DNA from: DASUPK01 sp963747425
GTDB taxonomy: Bacteria > Actinomycetota > Thermoleophilia > Solirubrobacterales > 70-9
NCBI GenBank assembly: GCA_963747425.1
Contig: CAVVFJ010000012.1
Location: 248,001 to 312,000 of the forward strand
Direction of reading: 5' to 3'
DNA length: 64,000 nucleotides
A model generated the notes under the pieces. It searched no databases. It was not told the DNA's origin and was given only the letters and a program-made list of their open reading frames with translations. Below, one piece after another: positions 35,475 through 48,230 of this stretch (position 1 is the first letter of the stretch; each line of letters starts with the position of its first letter). The translations under genes and the position numbers were made by a program.

Positions 35475-37088
35475 ATGGTGGGCGCTGCGGCTGACCGCGT
35501 CAAGCGGGCCGGCTCCGCCATCACCTCCGGGTTCGAGAAGGTCGAGAAGGCGGCGGGGCCGAAGATCACCTCGAGCTTCAAGGCCGTTCGGAGCCATATC
35601 GGCTTTCCGGTCTGGCTTCGGTTCCTGACCGCGTCGTTCCTGATCATCGCCTCGATCGCTGGTGCCACCTCGGCGAGCCTGATCCTCTACCTGTCCGACA
35701 TCGCAAACGCGCTCAAGAACCACGCCGAGATCGCAGGCCTGGACCCCTTCCTGACGAAGACGACGACCTCCGGGCCGCAGACGATCCTGATCATCGGCTC
35801 GGACAAGCGCAACCAGGCCATCAGCGGCAAGTTCGGCCTCTCCGACACGACGATGCTGCTGCGGCTCGATCCGGACCGCGGGGCGATCGCGCTGCTCTCG
35901 CTTCCCCGCGACCTCAAGGTCGAGATTCCCGGCGTTGGGACCGACAAGCTCAACGCCGCGTACTCGCTCGGTGGTCCCAAGCTCACCCTCCGGACCGTCA
36001 AGCAGCTCACCGGGCTGCAGGTCAACCACCTCGTCAACGTCGACTTCACCGGCTTCGCCCGGGCGGTCAACGCGATCGGCTGCGTGTACGTCGACGTCGA
36101 CCGCCGCTACTACATCGCGCCGAACACGGGCACCGCCGAGATCAACCTGCAGCCCGGATATCAGGCGCTCTGCGGCTTCGACGCGCTCTCGTTCGCCCGG
36201 TACCGACACACCGACAACGACATCGTCCGCGCCGCCCGCCAGCAGGCCTTCCTGCGAGAGGCGCGCGCCAAGGTGCCGCCGTCGCGGCTGATCGAGGACC
36301 GCAAGAAGCTGGTCAAGATCTTCACGACCTACACCTCGTCGGATATCGGCTCCGCGGAGGAGATGCTTCAGGTGCTGAGGCTGTTCTTCGACCTGCGAGG
36401 CGCCCAGATCAAGGAGATCCATTTCAACGGCACGCTCGGCCCGTCGTACGTGACCGCCACCCCGGATGAGATCAAAACCGCGGTGAACCAGTTCCTCGGA
36501 GTGCAGGGCACCCCAGGGCCGGCGGGCTCGAGCGCCCGGCCGAAGAAGGCCGTTTCCCCCCAGCAGCCGCCGGATCACAGCAAGTCGAGGCCGGTGGTCC
36601 CCAAGAAGAAGTCCTCGGGCTCCTCTCTGCCGAGCACGCTTGTCCGCACCAGCTACGGCAAGCAGCTCGCTCAGGCGATCAGGGCGCGCAAGGAGAAGGT
36701 CCCGGTCTACTACCCGACTGTTCTCGAGGAGGGCAGCGACTACGCCCAGAAGCCCCGCGTCTACAAGATCAACGGGAAGGGCGACCAGTCGCCGCCACAC
36801 AGCCAGCGCGCCGCCTACAAGTGGGTCTTCTCCCTGCCGACGCTCGGCGACTACTACGGTTTCGAGGGCACCCGCTGGACGGACCCGCCGATCCTCTCCG
36901 ACCCGACCGCCGAGAAGACGATCGGGGACCGCGACTACAAGCTCTACTACGACGGCGACCGGCTGCGGATGGTCGCCTGGCAGACGGACAAGGGCTCGTT
37001 CTGGGTGTCGAACTCGCTGATCGAGACCGTTTCGAACGAGGACATGCTCAAGATCGCCGAGGGCTTCCGGCTGCTCCCGGGGACCTGA
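35475..37088 (+). CDS. LytR-CpsA-Psr (LCP) family protein
   Basis: 537 residues from the first in-frame ATG. One membrane segment (FLTASFLIIASIAGATSASLIL) is followed by the LCP domain outside the cell, with the family motifs ILIIGSDKR, SLPRDLKVEIPG and ARYRHTDND, whose Arg and Asp residues bind the pyrophosphate of the lipid-linked donor. LCP enzymes transfer glycopolymers from undecaprenyl pyrophosphate onto peptidoglycan. A Lys/Pro/Ser linker (about residues 350-390) leads to a C-terminal domain of about 140 residues I do not recognise. The N terminus is truncated by a frameshift. The adjacent ugd and nucleotide-sugar genes fit a role in wall glycan attachment. Confidence 0.88.
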   Translation: MVGAAADRVKRAGSAITSGFEKVEKAAGPKITSSFKAVRSHIGFPVWLRFLTASFLIIASIAGATSASLILYLSDIANALKNHAEIAGLDPFLTKTTTSGPQTILIIGSDKRNQAISGKFGLSDTTMLLRLDPDRGAIALLSLPRDLKVEIPGVGTDKLNAAYSLGGPKLTLRTVKQLTGLQVNHLVNVDFTGFARAVNAIGCVYVDVDRRYYIAPNTGTAEINLQPGYQALCGFDALSFARYRHTDNDIVRAARQQAFLREARAKVPPSRLIEDRKKLVKIFTTYTSSDIGSAEEMLQVLRLFFDLRGAQIKEIHFNGTLGPSYVTATPDEIKTAVNQFLGVQGTPGPAGSSARPKKAVSPQQPPDHSKSRPVVPKKKSSGSSLPSTLVRTSYGKQLAQAIRARKEKVPVYYPTVLEEGSDYAQKPRVYKINGKGDQSPPHSQRAAYKWVFSLPTLGDYYGFEGTRWTDPPILSDPTAEKTIGDRDYKLYYDGDRLRMVAWQTDKGSFWVSNSLIETVSNEDMLKIAEGFRLLPGT

Positions 37089-37105
37089 CCGGGACGGGAG
37101 AGTCT

Positions 37106-38416
37106 GTGAACGAGAGGGAGCCGATCGGGGTAGTCGGGGCCGGCTGGGTCGGACTGGTGACCGCTGCCTGCTTCGCTGAGATCGGTCACCGCGTGGTCGT
37201 CAGGGAGATCATCCCGGAGAAGGTCGAGTCGCTCAATCGCGGCGAGATCCCCATCCACGAGCCGGAGCTGTCCGAGATGATCGAGCGCAACCGCGAGCGG
37301 CTCACGTTCACCACCGAGATGGCTGAGCTGCTCGACGGTCCACGCCTGGTCTTCGTCTGCGTCCAGACCCCGCCGACCTACTCCGGCGATGCGGACCTGT
37401 CGGCCGTCAATCGGGCGGTGGAGGAGATCGGGGATCCGGCGGGCAAGGCGCTGGTGATGAAGAGCACGGTGCCGGTGGGCACCGGCCGCACGATTCACCG
37501 CGATGCGCCCGATCTCGCCTACGTGTCCTGCCCCGAGTTCCTCAGGGAGGGCACGGCGATCAAGGACTTCATGCACCCGGACCGAGTGCTGATCGGGGCC
37601 GACCCGGGTGACGAGTGGGCGGCGGATGCGGTCTCCGCCGTCTACGAGCCGCTCGGCGCACCGATCGTTCGCACCGACGTCTCCAGCGCCGAGATGGTCA
37701 AGCTCGCATCGAACGCGTTCCTGGCGACCAAGATCAGCTTCATCAACGAGATCGCCAACGTCTGCGAGGAGCTCGGCGCCGACGTGACCGACGTGGCCAA
37801 GGGGATGGGGCTCGATGACCGCATCGGCTCGCGCTTCCTGCAGGCGGGGATCGGCTACGGCGGTTCCTGTTTCACGAAGGATGTCTCGGCGCTGAAGATG
37901 CTCGCCGCCAATTCGGGCTACCACTTCCAGCTGCTCAACTCGGTCATCGAGGTGAACGAGCTCCAGAAGCGGCGGGTGATGGCCAAGCTCTCGAAGCACC
38001 TCGACTCGCTGGTCGGAAAGCGGGTGGCTCTCCTCGGGCTGGCCTTCAAGCCCGATACCGACGACATGCGGGGCGCATCGAGCCTGGTGCTCGCGGCCCG
38101 CCTCGAGGGCGAGGCCGCGAAGGTCGTCGCCTACGACCCTGTTGCCCAGGAGATTGCGGCGCCGCTCCTGCCGGGGGTCGAGATGGCCGGCAGCGCACTC
38201 GACGCGCTGGATGGAGCCGATGCGGCAGTCCTGGTCACCGAATGGCCGGAGTTCGCCGGGCTCGACTGGGCCGAGGTCGCGAGCAGGATGAAGACCCCGC
38301 TCTTGATCGACGGCCGCAATTACCTGGACGAGGCCGCCCTCACGGCCGCCGGAATCACCTACGAGGGGATCGGGCGCCCGAGTGCCGCCGACCGCTCGGC
38401 GGTGGCGGAGCGTTGA
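37106..38416 (+). CDS. UDP-glucose 6-dehydrogenase family protein
   Basis: 436 residues. It oxidises UDP-glucose (or a related NDP-sugar) to the uronate in two NAD-dependent steps. The N-terminal NAD site GVVGAGWVGLVTA, KSTVPVGTG, the EFLREG motif and the catalytic Cys in GYGGSCFTKDV are conserved. The GTG at 37106 has a GGGAG Shine-Dalgarno about six bases upstream; this start also gives the standard short N terminus. It lies between LCP and two sugar nucleotidyl genes in an apparent operon. Confidence 0.93.
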   Translation: MNEREPIGVVGAGWVGLVTAACFAEIGHRVVVREIIPEKVESLNRGEIPIHEPELSEMIERNRERLTFTTEMAELLDGPRLVFVCVQTPPTYSGDADLSAVNRAVEEIGDPAGKALVMKSTVPVGTGRTIHRDAPDLAYVSCPEFLREGTAIKDFMHPDRVLIGADPGDEWAADAVSAVYEPLGAPIVRTDVSSAEMVKLASNAFLATKISFINEIANVCEELGADVTDVAKGMGLDDRIGSRFLQAGIGYGGSCFTKDVSALKMLAANSGYHFQLLNSVIEVNELQKRRVMAKLSKHLDSLVGKRVALLGLAFKPDTDDMRGASSLVLAARLEGEAAKVVAYDPVAQEIAAPLLPGVEMAGSALDALDGADAAVLVTEWPEFAGLDWAEVASRMKTPLLIDGRNYLDEAALTAAGITYEGIGRPSAADRSAVAER

Positions 38417-38417
38417 C

Positions 38418-39434
38418 GTGCAGGCGCTGATCCTGGCCGGCGGCGAGGGCACTCGCCTGCGGCCCCTCACCTACACGGTCCCGAAGCCGGTGCTGCCCCT
38501 GGCCGGCAGGCCCCACATCGCCTACGTGATCGACTGGCTGGCCCGCCACGGCGTCGACGACGTGATCGTCTCCTGCGGGTTCCTCGCCGACGGAATACGG
38601 AGCGCCCTGGCCGCGATGGAGCCCGGGGTCGAGATCCGCTACGCCGAGGAGCCCGACGCCCGCGGCACGGCCGGTGCGATCCGGTTCGCCGAGGAGATGC
38701 TCGCCGACCGGTTCCTGGTCCTGAACGGCGACATCCTCTGCGACCTGGACCTGACCGCGCTGATCGATCAGCACGGGAGCACCGGGGCGCGGGCGACCAT
38801 CGCCCTCTATCCGGTGCCCGACCCCACCGGCTACGGCCTGGTCCACCGCCGCGAGGACGGCGAGGTGATCGACTTCCTCGAGAAGCCGGAGCCGGACCAG
38901 ATCGATACGGACGAGATCAACGCCGGGGCCTACCTGCTGGAGCGCTCGGTGCTCGACCTGATCCCGCCCGACACGGCGGTCTCCATCGAGCGCGAGGTCT
39001 TCCCTCGGATGGTCGGCGAGGGCCTCTACGGGATCCGCCTGACGGGCTACTGGATCGACATCGGGACGCCGGACCGCTATCTGGAGGCGAACTGGGACAT
39101 TCTCGAGCGCAGGGTTGAGACGGTGGTCGGCGCCGGTCTCGACGGAGCGGCGATCGTGGGGGAGGGCAGCGAGATCTCACCGGCGGCGCAGCTGAAGCCG
39201 CCGTACGTCGTCGGGCGGAACTGCCGGGTCGGCGACGGCGCGACCGTCGAGCGCTCGGTGCTGCTGGACGGCTGCGTGGTCGAGGACAACGCCACCGTCT
39301 CGAACAGCATTCTCAGCGGCGGGGTTACGGTCGAGAGCGGTGCTGAGCTTGACGGCGCGGTGGTCGGCGAGGAGGAGCAGGTCGGCAGAGGCGAAGCGGC
39401 CCCCGGACGCGAAGCGGAGGAGGCCGCGTCGTGA
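38418..39434 (+). CDS. Sugar-phosphate nucleotidyltransferase with left-handed beta-helix tail
   Basis: 338 residues. The pyrophosphorylase signature LILAGGEGTRLRPLT and the PKPVLPLAGRP loop are at the N terminus, and hexapeptide-repeat sequence (VGRNCRVGDGATVERSVL, split) is near the C terminus. This is the layout of mannose-1-phosphate guanylyltransferases and glucose-1-phosphate thymidylyltransferases; the sugar and nucleotide are not certain. The GTG at 38418 follows a GGAG at 38407-38410. The last 20 residues are encoded by a GC-rich repeat carrying GGACGCGAAGCGGAG (39405-39419). A paralogue lies at 42581. Confidence 0.88.
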   Translation: MQALILAGGEGTRLRPLTYTVPKPVLPLAGRPHIAYVIDWLARHGVDDVIVSCGFLADGIRSALAAMEPGVEIRYAEEPDARGTAGAIRFAEEMLADRFLVLNGDILCDLDLTALIDQHGSTGARATIALYPVPDPTGYGLVHRREDGEVIDFLEKPEPDQIDTDEINAGAYLLERSVLDLIPPDTAVSIEREVFPRMVGEGLYGIRLTGYWIDIGTPDRYLEANWDILERRVETVVGAGLDGAAIVGEGSEISPAAQLKPPYVVGRNCRVGDGATVERSVLLDGCVVEDNATVSNSILSGGVTVESGAELDGAVVGEEEQVGRGEAAPGREAEEAAS

Positions 39435-40426
39435 CGGTGGTGGGTGGCGACATGCTGGACGCCGTCAAGGCGATGCCGGACCACCTGCGCGACGCGCTCT
39501 GGCGGATCGAGACCGCGCGCCCCGGCGCGATCGAGGCGCCCGCCGCCTTCGTCTGCGGCATGGGGGGCTCCGCGATCGGCGGGGATCTCGCGATCGCGGC
39601 GCTCTCCGAGCGTCTCACCAAGCCGATGATGGTCGCCCGGGGCTACGAGCTGCCCGCCTGGGCGCCGGCCGGCTCAGCCGTGCTCTGCTCCAGCTACTCG
39701 GGCAACACCGAGGAGACCCTCGCGTGCTACGCGGCGGCCGAGGCGCTCGGCGCCCACCGGCTGGTTGCGACCACTGGCGGCGAGCTCGCCGATGCGGCCC
39801 GTGCCGACGGCGTTCCGGTGATCGGCCTCCCCGCGGGGCTTCAGCCACGAGCGGCGGTCGGCTACATGTTCTGCGTCGCGGCCGAGCTCGCGGCGCTCTC
39901 ACTGGCGGGGCCGCGAATCCACACCGAGATCGATGCGGCCGCCTCCCACCTCGGCGCGGCCTTCTCCGCGGCCGAGTCCCGTGCGCGCGAGCTGGCGGCC
40001 GAGATCGGCGACGCCACGGTGCTCGTCCACGGCAGCGACCTGACCGCCCCGGTCGCGTACCGCTGGAAGACGCAGATCAACGAGAACGCCAAGATCCCCG
40101 CCTTCTCCTCGGTCCTCCCGGAGGCCGACCACAACGAGATCGAGGGCTGGTCCGGCGCGGACGGCCGCTTTGCCGCGATCTTCCTCGAGGATCGCGACCA
40201 GCACCCGCGTGAGCGCAGGCGCTTCGAGCTGACGGCGAAGGCGATCGAGCCCTACGCCGCGAGCGTGATCAACATCGAGACCGAGGGGGAGACGCGCACC
40301 GAGCGCGTCCTCCACACGGTGATGCTCGGCGACCTGCTCGCGATCGAGCTCGCCAACGCCCGAGGCGTCGACCCGCTGGCGGTCGACGTGCTCGAGGGCT
40401 TCAAGAAGGAGATGGGCCGGCCCTAG
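39431..40426 (+). CDS. Bifunctional phosphoglucose/phosphomannose isomerase-type SIS protein
   Basis: 331 residues with two SIS domains. The opening FVCGMGGSAIGGDLA and CSSYSGNTEETL are typical of the crenarchaeal/actinobacterial PGI/PMI family, and the C-terminal HNEIEGW motif supplies catalytic residues. It interconverts fructose-6-P with glucose-6-P and mannose-6-P, which would feed the neighbouring GDP-mannose or NDP-glucose synthesis. The GTG start overlaps the nucleotidyltransferase stop by four bases, and its own stop is shared with the convergent arfB gene through CTAG. Confidence 0.92.
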   Translation: MTVVGGDMLDAVKAMPDHLRDALWRIETARPGAIEAPAAFVCGMGGSAIGGDLAIAALSERLTKPMMVARGYELPAWAPAGSAVLCSSYSGNTEETLACYAAAEALGAHRLVATTGGELADAARADGVPVIGLPAGLQPRAAVGYMFCVAAELAALSLAGPRIHTEIDAAASHLGAAFSAAESRARELAAEIGDATVLVHGSDLTAPVAYRWKTQINENAKIPAFSSVLPEADHNEIEGWSGADGRFAAIFLEDRDQHPRERRRFELTAKAIEPYAASVINIETEGETRTERVLHTVMLGDLLAIELANARGVDPLAVDVLEGFKKEMGRP

Positions 40427-40841
40427 TCCTCGCTCGGCGGACGGCGCTGCGCCTTTCGCTGGGATTGCCGGCGCTTCTGTTCCAGTCGCCGCTCGCGGGC
40501 GGCGCGCGAGGGCTTGGTCGGACGGCGCGGCTTGGGCCGCTGAGGCCGGCGGCGATCTTCTCGCGCAGGCGCTCGAGGGCCAGCTCACGATTGCGCGCCT
40601 GGCTGCGGGCGTCCTGGGCCACGGCCGTGACGCGATCGCCGAGCTTTCGGCGCAGGAGGGCTCGCTGCGGCTCGCTGAGCGCCCCTGACCCCTCGACATC
40701 GAAGACCGCCTCGATCCGAGAGGAGGTCACGTTGGCGTGCTGGCCGCCCGGGCCTGACGAGCGGCTCGCGCGCAGCTCGATCTCGTCGAGCGGGATGACC
40801 GTAGTCTCTGCGACGCGTATGCCCTCGTCCATTCGAGGCAT
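40423..40841 (-). CDS. arfB: Peptidyl-tRNA hydrolase ArfB, frameshifted near the 3' end
   Basis: ArfB rescues ribosomes stalled without a stop codon, using an RF-type GGQ motif, visible here as SSGPGGQHANVTSSRIEAVF, with the basic C-terminal tail entering the mRNA channel. The reading frame is normal from 40841 to about 40547 (ending EKIAAG). The expected Lys/Arg tail (RPKPRRPTKPSRAARERR, then EQKRRQSQRKAQRR) then continues in another frame to a TAG at 40423. One missing base between 40539 and 40547 explains it. Without correction the frame runs to 40401 with a neutral, unrelated tail and the protein would probably be inactive. A sequencing error is as likely as a mutation. Confidence 0.8.
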
Positions 40842-40891
40842 AACGTAACCTCGGGCCTCGTCAAACCTCGATCCAGGAGACCAATCACCGC

Positions 40892-42369
<1,478 letters not shown>

Positions 42370-42373
<4 letters not shown>

Positions 42374-42543
42374 GGACCTGTCCCGCCGGCTCGAGCCCAG
42401 CCGCCGCCCCCGCGGCCTGTACGGCGAGTACGGGCCGTGCCGCGAGCCCGCCCTCCTGCTGCCCGGCCGCGCAGGTCGCCAAGAAGCACAAGAAGTGCAA
42501 GAAGCACAAGCACCACAAGCACCACAAGAAGAAGCACCGGTAA
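42370..42543 (+). other. Lys/His-rich tail-coding remnant
   Basis: In the frame ending at the TAA of 42541-42543 the sequence encodes a Pro/Ala/Ser/Cys-rich stretch and then a tail of about 20 residues made almost only of Lys and His (KKHKKCKKHKHHKHH). No standard start codon is in frame; only a CTG at 42370 overlapping the ahcY stop is possible. Such basic tails end secreted proteins of this lineage (compare 61288-62487), so this is probably the remnant of a lost secreted-protein gene, or a very short coupled peptide. Confidence 0.4.
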
Positions 42544-42580
42544 GGCGAGGGTGAGCGCGGTCTGAGAACCTGTCGCCCTC

Positions 42581-43624
42581 ATGAGGGCGATGATCCTGGC
42601 GGCGGGCCTGGGCACGCGGCTCCGGCCGCTCACCTATGTGATGCCGAAGCCGGTTGCCCCCGTTCTGAACAAGCCGATCGTGGCCTGGATCGCGGAGCTG
42701 CTCGCGCGCCACGGCTTCGAGGACGTCGTCGCCAATCTCTCCTACCTGCCCGAGCAGATTCGCGAGGTTCTCGGAGACGGCTCCGGCTTCGGCCTGCGGA
42801 TCGAATACAGCGAGGAGCCAGAACCCCTCGGCACCGCCGGCGGAGTGGGCAAGGTCCGCGACTTTCTCAGCGCTGAGGATTCCTTCCTGATCATCTCGGG
42901 CGACGCTCTCACCAGCATCGACCTGAGCGCGATGCGAGAGGCACACGAGGCCAACGTCGATCGCGGGGCGATCGCCACCCTCGCGACCAAGCGGGTGGCC
43001 GACACGACGCAGTTCGGGGTCGCGATCACCGACGACGAGGGGCGCATCCAGGGGTTCCAGGAGAAGCCCGAGCCCGCAGAGGCGCTCTCCGATCTGGCCA
43101 ACTGCGGCATCTACATGTTCCGCTCGGAGATCTTCGATCACTTCCCGCCCCCTGACCAGAAGAGCCCGGCGGGGGACGACGACCAGCCTCGCGGCTTCGT
43201 CGACTGGGCGATGGACGTCTTCCCGGCGCTGCTCGATGGCGACATCCCGTTCTACTCGCACGAGATCGGCGCCTACTGGAACGACGTGGGCTCGGTCGGC
43301 GAGTTCGTGCAGGGCAACCTCGACGCGCTCACGGGCGCGGTCGGCGTCGATCCTCCAGCGGCTCAGGTCTCCGCGGGCGTCTACGCCGGAGAGGGCTCCG
43401 ACCTCGACGGTGTGAAGGTCAAGCCCCCGGTTCTGATCGGGCCCGGCTGCCAGGTCGGGGTGGGAGCGAACCTCCATGGTCCCGCGGTGGTCGGCGACGG
43501 ATGCCACCTCGGGGCCGGGGCGATGCTGCGCGACTGCGTCGTGCTGCCGGGCGCCGAGGTCCCGGCGGGGGCGCTGGTCGTCGGCGGCCTCTACGGGGTC
43601 GAGCCGGACCGGCCTCTCGGTTGA
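42581..43624 (+). CDS. Sugar-phosphate nucleotidyltransferase, second copy
   Basis: 347 residues with the nucleotidyltransferase opening MILAAGLGTRLRPLT and PKPVAPVLNKP, a catalytic Asp in ISGDALTSIDL and a C-terminal beta-helix part (GVGANLHGPAVVGDG). It resembles the 38418 gene in plan but differs widely in sequence, so the two probably activate different sugars. The substrates are uncertain: glucose-1-P with UTP or dTTP, or mannose-1-P with GTP. It stands alone between the remnant after ahcY and a convergent gene one base away. Confidence 0.87.
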   Translation: MRAMILAAGLGTRLRPLTYVMPKPVAPVLNKPIVAWIAELLARHGFEDVVANLSYLPEQIREVLGDGSGFGLRIEYSEEPEPLGTAGGVGKVRDFLSAEDSFLIISGDALTSIDLSAMREAHEANVDRGAIATLATKRVADTTQFGVAITDDEGRIQGFQEKPEPAEALSDLANCGIYMFRSEIFDHFPPPDQKSPAGDDDQPRGFVDWAMDVFPALLDGDIPFYSHEIGAYWNDVGSVGEFVQGNLDALTGAVGVDPPAAQVSAGVYAGEGSDLDGVKVKPPVLIGPGCQVGVGANLHGPAVVGDGCHLGAGAMLRDCVVLPGAEVPAGALVVGGLYGVEPDRPLG

Positions 43625-43625
43625 G

Positions 43626-44093
43626 TCACGCCTGCAGCTCCCGGATCACGTCGTCCGCCCAGGGGTTGTCGCCGAGCCCCTCCTGATCGCAGACGATCTT
43701 CTGGCCATCGGCGAACTCGAGCGTCAGCCGGGTCGTCGTCTGACGCTCGTCGGTCCCCACCTTGATGCCGGTGCGGTCCCAGGACGCGGACTCCTCCTTG
43801 ATCTTGACCCCGCTTCGTCCCGGCTTGTACTTGAAGGCATAGAGCTTGTCGGGAGTCACGGCGAGCAGGAACTGTCCGGGTAGTCCGCCGGCCTTGCTCT
43901 TGCCCAGCTTGTGGGCGGCCCCGTAGGCCAGCGCCCCGACCTGGAGCTTGCTGATCGCCATCTTGGTCCCGGCGCCGGTCGGCCGGAAGGCTCCGACCGC
44001 GAGGACCTCACCGTCCACGTGAGGCTCGACCGAGGACCGGTACTTCCCGCGCCACTCCTCGGCCAGCTCGGGGGTGATGTCGAAACGTCCCAT
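43626..44093 (-). CDS. PH-like domain protein of unknown function
   Basis: 155 residues without signal peptide or membrane segment. The pattern of strands (FLLAVTPDKLYAFKYKP, ASWDRTGIKVGTDE, TTTRLTLEFADGQKIVCDQ) and a final helix resembles bacterial PH-like (YokE/bPH) domains. The function is not known. A GAGGGGAGAA stretch precedes the ATG at 44093, giving a usable Shine-Dalgarno. It diverges from comF and is convergent with the nucleotidyltransferase. Confidence 0.7.
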   Translation of the reverse strand: MGRFDITPELAEEWRGKYRSSVEPHVDGEVLAVGAFRPTGAGTKMAISKLQVGALAYGAAHKLGKSKAGGLPGQFLLAVTPDKLYAFKYKPGRSGVKIKEESASWDRTGIKVGTDERQTTTRLTLEFADGQKIVCDQEGLGDNPWADDVIRELQA

Positions 44094-44205
44094 TTCTTCT
44101 CCCCTCGTTGGTTCTTCCCCTGTGTTGTCGCTGACGGTACTTCCTTGGCAGCCGGCGCGCCTCTGGTCACAAATCAGTCCGGACGGTTGTCCGATTCCCG
44201 CGCCA

Positions 44206-44823
44206 TTGATCGAGCGGATCGTCTCCCTGGTGGCTCCACCGCTGTGCGCGGCCTGCGGCTCCACCCGCGGGCCGAGGGCGATCCTCTGCCGGGCCTGCGA
44301 GGCCGACCTCGGCGCGGCGCCGAGGGCCATCGAGCCGGGGCCGCCGGGTGTGGATCTCGCGGTGGCCGCCTCGCCCTTCGAGGGGGTCGCGCGCTCGGTC
44401 GTCCACGGCCTCAAGTACGCGCGAAGGCTGGCGCTGGCGGACGTCGCCGCGGCGGCCATGCTGACAGCGCTGCCACGACACGAGGTCGTCGATGCGGTGG
44501 TGCCTGTGCCGGCGGGCCCGTGGAGGTGGAGGTGGCGCGGCTTCGATCCCGCCGAGGAGATCGCGATCGCCGTCATGCGGCGTTCCGGCCTGCCGCTCTG
44601 CGCCTGCCTGAGGCGGGGCGGGGGACGCCGGCAGGTCGGACGGAGGCGATCGGAGCGCCTCGCCGACCCGCCGAGCGTCTGGGCTGCATGGGAGTGCCCT
44701 GGGGAGGCGCTCCTGGTGGATGACGTCTGGACGACCGGCGCCACGCTCCGCGCCTGCGCCCAAGCGTTGCGCGAGGCGGGCTGCCGCCGGGTGGTGGCGC
44801 TCACCTTCGCACGGGCTCTCTAG
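44206..44823 (+). CDS. ComF-family phosphoribosyltransferase-like protein
   Basis: 205 residues from a TTG at 44206. An N-terminal zinc finger (CAACGSTRGPRAILCRAC) is followed by a phosphoribosyltransferase domain with the PRPP loop LLVDDVWTTGAT. ComF is needed for late DNA uptake in competent bacteria, but homologues occur widely in non-competent ones. No other com genes are in the window. The start is uncertain; upstream starts exist, but this one begins near the zinc finger as in relatives. The stop codon overlaps the first of two tandem repeats upstream of hpf. Confidence 0.85.
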   Translation: MIERIVSLVAPPLCAACGSTRGPRAILCRACEADLGAAPRAIEPGPPGVDLAVAASPFEGVARSVVHGLKYARRLALADVAAAAMLTALPRHEVVDAVVPVPAGPWRWRWRGFDPAEEIAIAVMRRSGLPLCACLRRGGGRRQVGRRRSERLADPPSVWAAWECPGEALLVDDVWTTGATLRACAQALREAGCRRVVALTFARAL

Positions 44824-44857
44824 ACACGCGGGCCCTTCTTTAGACAGTCGGTCCCTT
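44821..44857 (+). promoter_or_regulatory. Tandem 17-base direct repeats upstream of hpf
   Basis: Two units, 44821-44837 and 44841-44857, share TAGACA-N2-CGG-N-CCCTT (14 of 17 bases) with a 20-base period. They precede a -10-like TAGCAT (44879-44884) and the hpf Shine-Dalgarno. Two half-turn-aligned sites suggest a regulator binding on one DNA face. Confidence 0.45.
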
Positions 44858-44919
44858 GCCGCGCCTCGCCGGCGGGCGTAGCATGCGAAGCCGCCAAACC
44901 CAACGGAAGGAGGCCGACG

Positions 44920-45267
44920 ATGAGGATCGAGGTCCGGGGCAAGAACGTTGAGGTGACCGATGAGCTCCGCGAGGCGGTGATCCAGCGGTTTCAGCGGGTT
45001 GGCAAGCAGGTCTCCGAGCTGGCCACCCTCGAGGTCGAGCTCTGCGAGGAGAAGAACCCCCGGATTGCCGATCGGATGGTCGCCGAGGCCACGCTGGGCC
45101 TGAAGGGCGTCACGCTTCGGGCCAAGGAGGCATCCCCGGACATGCTCCACTCGATCCACGAGATGGCCGAGGACATCCGCCGGCAGGTGAAGAAGCACCG
45201 CGACAAGCGCCGGAAGCGGCAGCGGACCCGCAAGATGATGCAGCGGTTGCGGGGTGAGACCGCGTAG
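44920..45267 (+). CDS. hpf: Ribosome hibernation promoting factor, short form
   Basis: 115 residues of the RaiA/HPF domain (MRIEVRGKNVEVTDELREAV; a second helix HSIHEMAEDIRRQVKKH) with a basic C-terminal tail. It binds the 30S decoding centre and inactivates ribosomes in stationary phase. The long C-terminal dimerisation domain of most Gram-positive HPF proteins is absent, so it may act more like the short forms. A strong GGAAGGAGG Shine-Dalgarno lies upstream. The order comF - hpf - secA is common in Gram-positive bacteria. Confidence 0.93.
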   Translation: MRIEVRGKNVEVTDELREAVIQRFQRVGKQVSELATLEVELCEEKNPRIADRMVAEATLGLKGVTLRAKEASPDMLHSIHEMAEDIRRQVKKHRDKRRKRQRTRKMMQRLRGETA

Positions 45268-45278
45268 TACGCGCCAGC

Positions 45279-45284
45279 TAACCT
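45279..45284 (+). promoter_or_regulatory. -10 hexamer of leaderless secA
   Basis: TAACCT ends eight bases before the secA ATG at 45293. Confidence 0.5.
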
Positions 45285-45292
45285 AACTCGCA

Positions 45293-48131
<2,839 letters not shown>

Positions 48132-48133
<2 letters not shown>

Positions 48134-48194
48134 CCACCGCCCTATTTCGGAGCGGAGGGCGTAAGCCCGGAGCGACTTGTGCGGGGCGGTGGTC
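48132..48194. repeat. Inverted repeat after secA
   Basis: GACCACCGCCC (48132-48142) and GGGCGGTGGTC (48184-48194) are perfect 11-base inverted arms around a 41-base centre. The centre holds a smaller GGGC-GTAA-GCCC hairpin and a direct repeat CGGAGCG (48148, 48168). It begins at the secA stop codon. It may end or stabilise the secA transcript or be a repeat element. Confidence 0.5.
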
Positions 48195-48230
48195 ATCGCC
48201 CCGGCCTGATGGCGAAGCCGTGAATAGCTG

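Noticed and set aside
40842..40891. SAH or SAM riboswitch before ahcY
   Set aside because: The gap is only 50 bases and does not contain the paired conserved core; a plain Shine-Dalgarno explains it.
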